Under the pieces are notes generated by a model. The model ran no database searches. It saw only the letters and a program-made list of their open reading frames with translations, and was not told the DNA's origin. 64,000 nt of DNA from CAYXLI01 sp964464925 (GTDB lineage Bacteria; Acidobacteriota; Terriglobia; Bryobacterales; Bryobacteraceae). Made by a program: the position numbers and the translations under genes. Numbering within the stretch: the stretch's first letter is position 1; each line of letters starts with the position of its first letter. Of the stretch, positions 54,342 to 63,015 are shown in pieces. The stretch is from the NCBI GenBank assembly GCA_964464925.1, contig CAYXLI010000010.1, positions 1 to 64,000 on the forward strand, written 5' to 3'.

Positions 54342-55164
54342 TGAACTAAACAAGATGTTGGAGACTCTCTCGGGCTGGGCAGTCAGACATAAACGCGGTA
54401 CGCACATTGTGCCGGAGATTTGCGCTCTGAACGAGCAGCGACTAGTGGGTGCGTCCATCGCGGGTCCGCGACCTGAAACGCCTCGTGTTCCTGCGGCTGA
54501 GAGCCTTTTATCTCAGGCTGTCCGAGAAGTGAGCACGTACACGCCGCTTCAAAGCGCACTTTCGAGTAGCGTATATCACGGCATTCCGGAGCAGCCGGTG
54601 GTTTCCCAGACTGGCCCCGCAAACAGCGATAGCTCGCAAGCGCCAGCACGGCAGCAAACGGACGAGATTGGCAGGTTGAACGCGCAGTTGGATCAATTGC
54701 GTCGCGTTGCTGTAACTCAGGCTGAGGCAATCGCCGAGAACACGAAGGCTCTGGCCAGCAGTCAAAGCAAGACACAGACACAAACCAACGGGCAGAGCAC
54801 CGGGGGTAGGATCCTCTCAACGATTCTGGGCACCGGGCTCGGGATGGGATCCCTGATCTCCGGAATCGTCGGTCTTTTTGGAAATAGGAGCGTTTCGACG
54901 CCCACGGTTCTGACCAAATACGAACTGCCCCCCTCGGTGCAGATGGAAAACGGCGTGAGTCATTCCGGAAATCTGGTACCGGTGCAGTACTCGCAGTCAG
55001 GAGTGCCGCGGGTGGATTCTGCTGCGGCCCGTCAACAGGTGACTATTCAGATACAGGCGCTAGACAGCCGTTCCGTTCTGGACCGCAGCGACGACATCGC
55101 ACGGGCGGTGCGTGAAGCGATGCTGCACTCACATTCTTTGAATGACGTGGTGAGTGACTTATGA
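54331..55164 (+). CDS. Short tail tape-measure-like protein
   Basis: A 277-residue protein from the ATG at 54331. Order: a helical start, a disordered Gln/Ser/Pro region, a coiled helix (EIGRLNAQLDQLRRVAVTQ, then AEAIAENTKALASSQSK), and a Gly-rich hydrophobic segment at about residues 157-184 (RILSTILGTGLGMGSLISG). The end is charged helix. Its place after the chaperone frameshift and before distal tail genes marks it as the tape measure, though it is far shorter than usual (600-2,000 residues). At about 0.15 nm per residue this predicts a tail of about 40 nm. Confidence 0.75.
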   Translation: MQNDELNKMLETLSGWAVRHKRGTHIVPEICALNEQRLVGASIAGPRPETPRVPAAESLLSQAVREVSTYTPLQSALSSSVYHGIPEQPVVSQTGPANSDSSQAPARQQTDEIGRLNAQLDQLRRVAVTQAEAIAENTKALASSQSKTQTQTNGQSTGGRILSTILGTGLGMGSLISGIVGLFGNRSVSTPTVLTKYELPPSVQMENGVSHSGNLVPVQYSQSGVPRVDSAAARQQVTIQIQALDSRSVLDRSDDIARAVREAMLHSHSLNDVVSDL

Positions 55165-55526
55165 GCGAGTTTCCGAAATTACGAACGGGAGCTGTCATGC
55201 AGTATCCCGCCGAGCGAAAGACAAGGTTCAGTACCTTCGTGACGCGGTTCCTGGACGGCTCGGAACAGCGCTGTCCGGAACGTAAGCAGCCGTTGTATGT
55301 CTGGGTAATCCAGCTGAATCTTCTGAGTGACGACGAGATGTTTCGATTGCAGGAATTCTTCATGGATCAGGAAGGGTCTGCTGGGATGTTTCGGTTTGTA
55401 GATCCATGGGACGGAACTGCCTATGATGATTGCATTTGCGCCGAACCGAGCTTCCGTTGGGAGTGGCTGGAGGAAGACCGAAGCCGCGGCCGGCTGCTGA
55501 TTCGCAATGGAGCGAGGTCAGCATGA
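55161..55526 (+). CDS. Distal tail protein, copy 1
   Basis: A 121-residue beta-rich protein overlapping the tape measure by four bases (ATGA). FPKLRTGAVMQYPAERKTRF, FLDGSEQRCPERKQPLYVWV and FFMDQEGSAGMFRFVDPWDG make it a DUF2460-like distal tail protein, the ring at the tail end onto which the hub docks. The next gene repeats the same pattern, so the two are probably tandem paralogues. Its stop overlaps that gene by four bases. Confidence 0.7.
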   Translation: MSEFPKLRTGAVMQYPAERKTRFSTFVTRFLDGSEQRCPERKQPLYVWVIQLNLLSDDEMFRLQEFFMDQEGSAGMFRFVDPWDGTAYDDCICAEPSFRWEWLEEDRSRGRLLIRNGARSA

Positions 55527-56320
55527 TCTATTTCCCGCAATTACAAACTGGCGCATCGGCTCAGTTTCCGTTGGAAAGGACGATTGCGCTGCGGAGTGCA
55601 AGTTGCGAGTTTACGGATGGGTCAATCATGCGTATCGCGGACCCGGGTGCGCGAGTCGTGCGTTGGAAGCTCACCTACAAAGGCCTGACCGATAACGAAT
55701 GGGGCGAATTGGAGAGTTTATTCACGCAGGCCCAGGGGCAATTGAATATGTTCTGCTTTCTGGACCCATTTTACAACCTGCTGAGTTGGAGCGCTGATCC
55801 CACCAAACCAGTTTGGTCGGTTGCGCCAGGAATTCAGATTACCGCAGGCACAGAGGATGCCTGGGGCGGAACGGCCGGGCTGGTGCTCACAAACAGCGGA
55901 GCGGCGACGCAACGTATTTCCCAGATATTGGATATTCCGGGAGCGTACCAATATTGCTGGAGCGTGTACTTCCGTGATGTAGACCAGGCCTCCGCAAAGT
56001 TGATCGTTGAGACCAGCGACGGCAGACTCTGGACGGATATCCCTGCGTTTTCGGGCTGGAATCGGGCAGTTATGCCTGTTTCGATCGCCGGAAATGCGGT
56101 GTCAGTCGGGTTCGGAATAGATATCCCCGCAGGTGGATCCGTGCATGTTTGTGGGATGCAGGTGGATGCCCAACCAAGCCCTGCGAAGCCGCGAATGACG
56201 CGCGGACAGAGCGGCGTACACCCGCGTTGCCGATTCGAGCAGGATGAATTGACATTGACCAGCGACGGTCCCAACGACCATGCGACAACGATCACACTGA
56301 TCAGCCAATTGAGCTTATAA
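55523..56320 (+). CDS. Distal tail protein, copy 2 with extra C-terminal domain
   Basis: A 265-residue protein. Residues 1-95 align with the previous gene (FPQLQTGASAQFPLERTIAL, FTDGSIMRI, VRWKLTYKGLTDNEWGELES, MFCFLDPFYN). Residues 100-265 are an added beta-sandwich (GAYQYCWSVYFRDVDQASAK, GFGIDIPAGGSVHVCGMQVD), carbohydrate-binding-like in look. It begins inside the ATGA overlap and ends five bases before the hub gene. Confidence 0.7.
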   Translation: MIYFPQLQTGASAQFPLERTIALRSASCEFTDGSIMRIADPGARVVRWKLTYKGLTDNEWGELESLFTQAQGQLNMFCFLDPFYNLLSWSADPTKPVWSVAPGIQITAGTEDAWGGTAGLVLTNSGAATQRISQILDIPGAYQYCWSVYFRDVDQASAKLIVETSDGRLWTDIPAFSGWNRAVMPVSIAGNAVSVGFGIDIPAGGSVHVCGMQVDAQPSPAKPRMTRGQSGVHPRCRFEQDELTLTSDGPNDHATTITLISQLSL

Positions 56321-56324
56321 CGAC

Positions 56325-59300
56325 ATGCCAACTATTCAGGAACAAAAGAATCTGGAAGTCACGGGAATGCCAATCCTGTTATTCCAGTGCGAACTGGTGT
56401 CCGGACAAACAGAATTTTGGAGTACGCACACGGTTGACGTCGCGGGGCAAGTCTATTCAGGGCGAGTGCTCCGCCACAATCTGTTTGATTTGCGTGCAAG
56501 TGCTGATGAAGGGATTGACTCATTGTCCAAAGTGTCCATCACGCTCGCGAACGTAGATTCTTATTTCTCGCAGATCGAGCGCCAGTTTGGATTCAAGGGA
56601 GCAAGGGTCACGGTGCGATTTGTATTCGTCGATCCATTTACAGGCGAAGCCGAGTCTGATACCACAACGATTTTCAAGGGCATCAGCAACCCACCTGAAG
56701 AGATGGGCGAGACGACTTTCCGGCTTTCGTTCCTGAGTCGTTTGGCGATGCAGCGAACCTTACTTCCGCCGGTACGGATCCAAGGCCGCTGCCCCTGGCG
56801 GTTTCCTGCGTCCGCAAGCGAGAGAGCCGAGGCTGTAGACGGCGGTATGAATGGCCGGTACTCAGAACTCTACCGCTGCGGGTACTCGCCTGATGCTGGC
56901 GGAATTGGATCTCTGAACGGGAGCGTGGCGTTTACCGACTGTAATTTCTCGCGTGACGACTGCGAGAAGAGAGGCATGTTCTCGGTTGATTCTACTGGAA
57001 GAATCACTCGGCGGTTCGGAGGATTCGAATTCGTTCCCTCGAGCATTCTAGTAAAGAGCTTCGGCGACAAGTCACAGCACTTGAGCGTGCCTGTGGAGAA
57101 TGAGGCACGGTATAACGATTTCGTCCCGATCGTGTACGGAACTGCGTGGTACAGGCCGCCGGTCATTTTTGCCCGTAACGACGGGAATCTAACGCATCTG
57201 GAAGTTCTGCTTGGGATGGGAGTGATTCATAGCGTGCTGAAGGTTGTTGCGAACGGAATTGAGATTCCCCAAGGTCAAACTGGGCGCAACATGACAGGCA
57301 CGGGTTGGTACAACATCGTCAGTTTGGGGCGGCGACAAGGGGAGTTCAATCTGGACTTCACCGACAATGGCTCGCCGGTCGGGGATCCATATGGCAGTAT
57401 GGCCGTCCTGTCGGTAGTTCTGCCGAACCGGATTGCAGATGGGTCGGCGCTGCCGAGAGTCGAAGTTCTTCTGGAAGGCATGGAACTTCCAACGTACGAT
57501 GTGGACGGCACTGACTTAGGCGGCGGGTTTACGAATAACCCCGCCTGGGTGCTGCTCGATGTATTGCGCAGGTGTGGTTGGCAGATCAACGAGCTCAATA
57601 TTCCGAGCTTTGCTCAGGCTGCGCGCTATTGCGCCGAGAACGTAAACGTCGCCGACTTGAATGGGAATGTTACGACCGTGCCGCGATTCCAATGCAATCT
57701 TGTTCTTACGAAACGCCGAAGTGCGGCGGATTTGATCCGTGGCATTCGTAGCGGGTCGAACCTTTACCTAGTTTATGGCCCGGACGGCCTGCTTGAGGCG
57801 CATATCGAGAACACTCTGTCAGTACAGCAGCCGCAGCAGCGGCCGGGAACGAACAGCATGGAGATGCTGAACGGCGGATGGCCCGCCTACGAATTCGGGG
57901 ACGGGACCTCAGGATTCTCTGACATCGCTCGTAAGGATAGCGGCGAACCGAGCCTGCGGCTCTGGACGCGAAGCACGGCCGATTCTCCGAACCGATATAC
58001 CGTCGAGTTTCAGGACGAGTTCAACGAGTATCAACAGGACAGTTTGTCGGTAGTCGATTTTGAAGATGTTAGAAGGGCGGGACAAGAAGTAAGTCTCGGC
58101 TTGGCAGCATTTGGCCTTCCCAATTTCGACCAGGCAGGACGTGTCATACGGCTGCATCTGAACCGGGCCGTTCGTGGCAATTTGTATGCCGAGTTTGAGA
58201 CCGGCCTGCGTGGGGTCGGATTGCGACCGGGTGACCTGATTACGCTCACGTATCCGAAAGAAGGACTCTTGCGACAGCCGTTTCGGATTATCAAAGTGGC
58301 GCCGGGAATGAACTACCGGCGCACTGTGATCACAGCACAATTGCATGATGATTTGTGGTATTTGCAAAGCGACGGTACGTACAATGCTTCGGGACGGCGG
58401 CCCGGATTCGAAATACAAGTACCGCGGCCCTTGCTGCCGGACCACAAGGACGAGGCTGGCGACCTGGCATTCTCAGCATCTGAGACCGTAACCTCAACCG
58501 AAGCGCCGATCGTTTCCTTGTCCATTCCATTCATCAAGCCCGGACGGCCGTCAATAAGTGGGCCTCGCATTCCTATTCTGCGCCTGATTCCCGATATCTC
58601 AAACGTAGGCGGGACGATTCCGGGTGGCACGATTCTTTACTATGCTGTCTCGGCGGTCGATGCCTCGGGTGAGGAGGGCAATCTTTCCTTAGTCGTGAAA
58701 GCCGCGGTGCCGAGCGGTGCAGACACTAACACGATCACCCTGCACGGACTAAGTTTTGACGCACGCGCGGCCGCGTTTCACGTCTATCGGGGGCCAAGTC
58801 CATCCGAGATGATTCGAATCGCAGAAGGAGAAGCAATTGCGGAGTCGTTCACTGACAGCGGACTTGGGTTGCTCTCTGCGGGTCCTCCAGATCCGAATTT
58901 CGATCACGCAAACTTCTACTGGCGTGTTGAACTGCAGCCGGAGACGCAGGCTACTGTGCACTCAATGAATACGATCGGTGGCGAGATTATCCAGATGGTA
59001 GTGAACTCATTCCGCGGCAAGGCGGTCCGAATCACGTCAGGGAAGGGCAAAGGCCAAGAACGAACAATCATTTCCAATACAGAATTTGTGCTGAACGTCA
59101 GCCCGGACTGGACGATCGTGCCTGACACCACGAGTACCTTCGTAGTGAGCGAAGCAGCGTGGCAGTTCGGCTCCGTGGCGCAGACCTCGCCCGCGGTTTT
59201 CGATATACCAAACAGGGCTGGGGCGACGATTCAAATCTGCGGTCGATCGGCTAACGTTCATGATATCGAGAGTGCGTATGAACTCGCGAACGTAAGCCGC

Positions 59301-60233
59301 CATCAGATAGGGACTTCGACCCAGGGCTTCGATACGGGTGTGCCACCGAAGCCTTTGTTCGGCATCAGCGCAGTCGGGCAGGGCACTTTTGAAGTAGGAG
59401 GGGTCGGATTCTCTACTCTTCAGAACACGATGTCGATTACCGCCGGCACTCTAACGTTGTATTACTTCGACGAAGCGGCGGGTAACCGAAGTACCTTGAA
59501 CTCCGCCGTGGACCAGACTGCGACATCTATCTCGGTCACTTCGGTAACAACTCTTCAGCCAGGCAGCCTGTTGCAGGTACAGAACGAACTGATGCAGGTG
59601 GAGAGCGTGGATACGGCAGGATCTTCCTGTGTGGTTACGCGCGCCATCCTTGGCAGTTCTGCCTCAGCATACGCCGCCGGTTCGACAGTGTATCAGCAAG
59701 ATAACCGAGTGTACATTCTGCCTTTTGTCAGGGGCTTCTTCGGATCGCTGGCCAGCGGCAATTACAACTATTCAGATCAGTTGCCTCATGTACGCATCAC
59801 AGCGGCACAGTTGTACGTAACGAATTTCCTCGGGAACAGTGAGAGTCAGACGACTTGCTTCACGAACACTGCAGATTCCGGGCTGCGTACCTTTTCGGGT
59901 GGACAGTACTCATTGCAGGTAGAGGGCTACCTCGCTATTCAGCAGCGAGCCGTACCCCCCATTCGCGTAGAGAAGAATTGCTCGATTCGCGATGTGATCG
60001 CGATTGTAGGCGAGGCGGCCACAGTTACAGGAATTCAGGTGGCACTTACTGTCAACGGACAAACTTATTGTCCTTTAACGATTGCCCCGGGTGTGACCAG
60101 TTCCACTGTCGTGGATGGAATGACACTTCCTCCGTTAAGTGCCGGTGCGCTACTGGGTCTAGACATTGTCTCGGTTGGGCAGACTGCGGACAGTCTTCCG
60201 GGTCGTGACCTGACTGTTTTGATACGGCTCTAA
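56325..60233 (+). CDS. Phage tail hub/tip attachment protein
   Basis: A 1,302-residue protein. Residues 1-150 are a hub-like beta domain (FWSTHTVDVAGQVYSGRVLR). Cys156, Cys185, Cys206 and Cys213 lie in RCPWRFP, YRCGYSPD and DCNFSRDDCEKRG followed by RRFGGFEFVP, the pattern of tail-tip proteins that hold an iron-sulfur cluster (DUF2163 / phage_BR0599 type). Residues 280-700 are typical host-recognition hub (gpJ-like) repeats. The rest is beta-rich, with fibronectin-like pieces. It would close the tail tip. Confidence 0.75.
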   Translation: MPTIQEQKNLEVTGMPILLFQCELVSGQTEFWSTHTVDVAGQVYSGRVLRHNLFDLRASADEGIDSLSKVSITLANVDSYFSQIERQFGFKGARVTVRFVFVDPFTGEAESDTTTIFKGISNPPEEMGETTFRLSFLSRLAMQRTLLPPVRIQGRCPWRFPASASERAEAVDGGMNGRYSELYRCGYSPDAGGIGSLNGSVAFTDCNFSRDDCEKRGMFSVDSTGRITRRFGGFEFVPSSILVKSFGDKSQHLSVPVENEARYNDFVPIVYGTAWYRPPVIFARNDGNLTHLEVLLGMGVIHSVLKVVANGIEIPQGQTGRNMTGTGWYNIVSLGRRQGEFNLDFTDNGSPVGDPYGSMAVLSVVLPNRIADGSALPRVEVLLEGMELPTYDVDGTDLGGGFTNNPAWVLLDVLRRCGWQINELNIPSFAQAARYCAENVNVADLNGNVTTVPRFQCNLVLTKRRSAADLIRGIRSGSNLYLVYGPDGLLEAHIENTLSVQQPQQRPGTNSMEMLNGGWPAYEFGDGTSGFSDIARKDSGEPSLRLWTRSTADSPNRYTVEFQDEFNEYQQDSLSVVDFEDVRRAGQEVSLGLAAFGLPNFDQAGRVIRLHLNRAVRGNLYAEFETGLRGVGLRPGDLITLTYPKEGLLRQPFRIIKVAPGMNYRRTVITAQLHDDLWYLQSDGTYNASGRRPGFEIQVPRPLLPDHKDEAGDLAFSASETVTSTEAPIVSLSIPFIKPGRPSISGPRIPILRLIPDISNVGGTIPGGTILYYAVSAVDASGEEGNLSLVVKAAVPSGADTNTITLHGLSFDARAAAFHVYRGPSPSEMIRIAEGEAIAESFTDSGLGLLSAGPPDPNFDHANFYWRVELQPETQATVHSMNTIGGEIIQMVVNSFRGKAVRITSGKGKGQERTIISNTEFVLNVSPDWTIVPDTTSTFVVSEAAWQFGSVAQTSPAVFDIPNRAGATIQICGRSANVHDIESAYELANVSRHQIGTSTQGFDTGVPPKPLFGISAVGQGTFEVGGVGFSTLQNTMSITAGTLTLYYFDEAAGNRSTLNSAVDQTATSISVTSVTTLQPGSLLQVQNELMQVESVDTAGSSCVVTRAILGSSASAYAAGSTVYQQDNRVYILPFVRGFFGSLASGNYNYSDQLPHVRITAAQLYVTNFLGNSESQTTCFTNTADSGLRTFSGGQYSLQVEGYLAIQQRAVPPIRVEKNCSIRDVIAIVGEAATVTGIQVALTVNGQTYCPLTIAPGVTSSTVVDGMTLPPLSAGALLGLDIVSVGQTADSLPGRDLTVLIRL

Positions 60234-60239
60234 GTGAAA

Positions 60240-62975
60240 ATGGCAAACGATCAATTGACGAAATTGCGCCCAGATCGGGACCTGCAGTGTTACTTCGAGA
60301 GACCTTCCGCAATCGCTGCTTTGAGTGGCACAGCAGTTGACCAATTCATGCTGTCCGGCACCTGGCGGCAGCAGTTCGATTGGGCAGTGGTGGAATGGAA
60401 TCGCGACAACGTTTTCGAGCACCCGTTGTTTCGCAATCTTCCGGATGGCGATCTGTCGGGTTTGCAGTTGACCTATGAAGAGGAGCGCGAGAACTGTATC
60501 CCAATTGATTCCGATCTCTATGCGACCGTGGACTGGCCGTCGTTGAGGATCTGGGCCGGAGGCGACGGTGCCGAGCACCTTTATAAGGTTCCTCTCCAGA
60601 GTTACGCCACTCCCGTGGAAGGCGAGTACGTTTGCGCCTCGCTCACTTTTGCGCTCTCCGGGTCCATAGCGGCTGGAGAGTATGTGGGCATTTCATTTCT
60701 CGATGAACACCACACGTATCAGATTTATGCTGTCGACACTGTCCAAACAATCGTGCAGGCGATAGCAGACAGCGTCAATACGTTTTCCAAGGCGATGAAG
60801 GCGCAGATCACAGGACCGAGTATTTCCCTGTTTTACACCGGCGGACAGAGTATCGCGACGGCGAAGACGGGTGTCAACGGCAATCGAATTGGTGCGTATG
60901 CGTACGTCACTGGTTCATCGCTGGCCTGGGATAAACAGTGGGGCCGGCTCCAAGGTGGGACTTCCCCTTCGCGGTGGCGAATAGCCCTGGACTTCTCCTC
61001 AATAACGGATCAGAACGGAATCGCCGTGCCTACCACGCAGGTCAGGAAAATGCGCTGGACCTACGCAGCCGATTTGCAGTACGGAGAATTCGTACGGAGC
61101 GAATTTGCCGTCCGAGTACGCAATTGGTCTGTTAGTGGGTCGCGTTTGGGCTACTCCGTAGCAGGGCCCGGAAGCCGCCGAATTGAAGATGACTCCAGCG
61201 AGGTAGCCTACACCGGTACTTGGAGCAAGAGCGCTGGAAATTTCTCGGGTGGCACAATTCACCAAACCACCGAGCACGGAGCAAGTCTCCGCATTCAGTA
61301 CTCATCGCCACTCGCCCATACGTTGTACGTCGGTACGAGAGCCGCATTCAATGCCGGAACTGTGAACATCCAAGTCGACAGCCAGCCCGTTGCGGTCCAT
61401 GATCTCTTTCTCGCAGGCGAAGATGCGCTTTGCAGAGTAAACGCCGGCCTGATTGCTGCGGGCAGTCATACGGTGACAATCACGAACACCGCTGATGCGG
61501 GCAAATACTTCTACTTTGATTTCATCGAGCTTGCGCAGGTCGCCCAGACATTGCCGTCACTCGCGGTCGAAGCACACACCACCTTGGCAACTGACTGGGA
61601 TACGGACCACTCGATTGCACTACCTGCCGAAAGAACAGCCTGGATGATCCAGTCGCTCGGTTTTTCCGGACGTATAAATCACTACGCAGGTGCATTGTGG
61701 TTCTACGAGATGGTTTTAAAGGGGCACCAGTATGGCAGGGTGACAGTCACGATCGGGGGTGATGCGGTTCCAAATACTGTGATCGCGGTGCAAATCGCAC
61801 CTTTGCAGAACCCGGATCCGGCTACCGTGATTCAGCATTTGGTACACGTTGGAGACACATTGACGACGGTCGCGAAGGCTCTCGAACTCAAGCTGAACAG
61901 CGGGTACACTGGCTTGCGGGCCGAATCGAGTGAGAACGTACTAACGATATACAGTCGCGAACTCGGTGCGGCAGGGAATGGGTTCAGCATCACCGCCACG
62001 AGTACCTCAATGCAAATGACTCCGATTTGTTCGGGACCGACGTTCGCAGGCGGGGCGGATGGCATGTGGGTGACGGATGTGACTGCGACTCCGAGGTTGA
62101 ACCGCGCCGCACGGGACTGGTCGCGAAGTTTCTTCCAGGCTCTACGAGGCTATGGCCTGGACAGCACTGCGGCATTCAGTATGGAACTCCAGCACGGCGA
62201 CACTTCCATCGAGGCGGGAATCGCGCAACGTTATCCGAGCGGGAGTGCGGTGATGCTGGATACGCCCGCCGTGCAGACGAATTTCTCGCCGGCCACCGCT
62301 GATTATTACCAGCAGGTGTACCTGGATATGGCGATCGTAATGCAGAAAGCGGGGGTACAGCCTTACTTGCAGTTCGGCGAGGTGCAATGGTGGTACTTCC
62401 CGTATGACAAAACGGGCATGCCATTTTACGATGCTTACACACAGACTCGATTTCAACAGCAATACGGACGAGCGATGAGCATCATTCCGGACGGGTCGGT
62501 GGCGCCGCAGAGCTATCCGGAAGAAGCGGAGTTCTTGCCGCGTTTGATCGGTGAGTTCACGGATACAGTCATGGCTTACGTGCGGCAGCATGTGCCGACT
62601 TGCCGGTTCGAAGTGCTTTACCCCGTAGATGTGAATGACGGGGCCTTCAATGCAGTAATCAATTTTCCAAATGCCAGTTGGACACCATCGAAATTGGATT
62701 GCCTGAAGACGGAGAGTTTTACATACACCTACGCGAGAAACCTGGATCTCTGCCGTGTATCGATTGCGTACCCGGCGAAGTTGGCGTTCCCACCGTCGAA
62801 GCGAAGTCATCTAATCGGAATCAGTGATCCAATAGCGCCCTGGCGGAAAGAAGTGAACTTGAGTGAATCGGAGGGTGTAGAGTCAGTCGTGCTATTCGCG
62901 CTGGATCAGTTTTGCCTGATCGGTTATTCTCTCCCAATTCAACCAGGTTCCCGGACTTCGACGATGCAAGGTTGA
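60240..62975 (+). CDS. Tail-tip protein with TIM-barrel-like C-terminus
   Basis: A 911-residue protein (ATG 60240; a GTG at 60234 adds two residues). Residues 1-600 are beta-rich modules with Thr/Gly-rich strands, fibre-like. Residues about 620-905 resemble a TIM-barrel glycosidase: RSFFQALRGYGLDSTAAFSM, GVQPYLQFGEVQWWYFPYD with an acidic residue on a strand end, then TCRFEVLYPVDVNDGAFN. A GTA hub protein of Rhodobacter also has a TIM-barrel-like domain, so cell-wall or polysaccharide cleavage by the particle is a possibility. It is the last cassette gene. Confidence 0.65.
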   Translation: MANDQLTKLRPDRDLQCYFERPSAIAALSGTAVDQFMLSGTWRQQFDWAVVEWNRDNVFEHPLFRNLPDGDLSGLQLTYEEERENCIPIDSDLYATVDWPSLRIWAGGDGAEHLYKVPLQSYATPVEGEYVCASLTFALSGSIAAGEYVGISFLDEHHTYQIYAVDTVQTIVQAIADSVNTFSKAMKAQITGPSISLFYTGGQSIATAKTGVNGNRIGAYAYVTGSSLAWDKQWGRLQGGTSPSRWRIALDFSSITDQNGIAVPTTQVRKMRWTYAADLQYGEFVRSEFAVRVRNWSVSGSRLGYSVAGPGSRRIEDDSSEVAYTGTWSKSAGNFSGGTIHQTTEHGASLRIQYSSPLAHTLYVGTRAAFNAGTVNIQVDSQPVAVHDLFLAGEDALCRVNAGLIAAGSHTVTITNTADAGKYFYFDFIELAQVAQTLPSLAVEAHTTLATDWDTDHSIALPAERTAWMIQSLGFSGRINHYAGALWFYEMVLKGHQYGRVTVTIGGDAVPNTVIAVQIAPLQNPDPATVIQHLVHVGDTLTTVAKALELKLNSGYTGLRAESSENVLTIYSRELGAAGNGFSITATSTSMQMTPICSGPTFAGGADGMWVTDVTATPRLNRAARDWSRSFFQALRGYGLDSTAAFSMELQHGDTSIEAGIAQRYPSGSAVMLDTPAVQTNFSPATADYYQQVYLDMAIVMQKAGVQPYLQFGEVQWWYFPYDKTGMPFYDAYTQTRFQQQYGRAMSIIPDGSVAPQSYPEEAEFLPRLIGEFTDTVMAYVRQHVPTCRFEVLYPVDVNDGAFNAVINFPNASWTPSKLDCLKTESFTYTYARNLDLCRVSIAYPAKLAFPPSKRSHLIGISDPIAPWRKEVNLSESEGVESVVLFALDQFCLIGYSLPIQPGSRTSTMQG

Positions 62976-63001
62976 GTCATTTCGCCCGTGCGCGCTATAG
63001 T
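62972..63001 (+). promoter_or_regulatory. Possible promoter of the wzt-like gene over the cassette's end
   Basis: TTGAGT (62972-62977), an 18-base spacer and TATAGT (62996-63001). The -35 overlaps the stop of the last cassette gene. The transcript would start about eight bases before the GTG, so translation would be nearly leaderless; this weakens the call. Confidence 0.35.
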
Positions 63002-63015
63002 GAGGGCGTCACCTC

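Larger units (their letters stand above)
46422..62975 (+). mobile_element. Phage-particle structural cassette, possibly domesticated (GTA-like)
   Basis: Fifteen genes on one strand give a complete order for a long-tailed particle: large terminase, portal, scaffold-like, coat, head connectors, tail tube, chaperone G/GT, tape measure, distal tail proteins, hub and tail tip. Spacing is 0-70 bases and no ORF is broken. Integrase, repressor, replication, lysis, small terminase and prohead protease are all absent, and host genes abut both sides. The content resembles gene transfer agents of other phyla, but a defective prophage is not excluded. Confidence 0.75.

Noticed and set aside
46422..62975. 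Contractile injection system or R-type tailocin
   Set aside because: No sheath, no baseplate wedge or spike genes and no AAA+ ATPase; coat, portal and terminase are present, so DNA-filled heads are expected.
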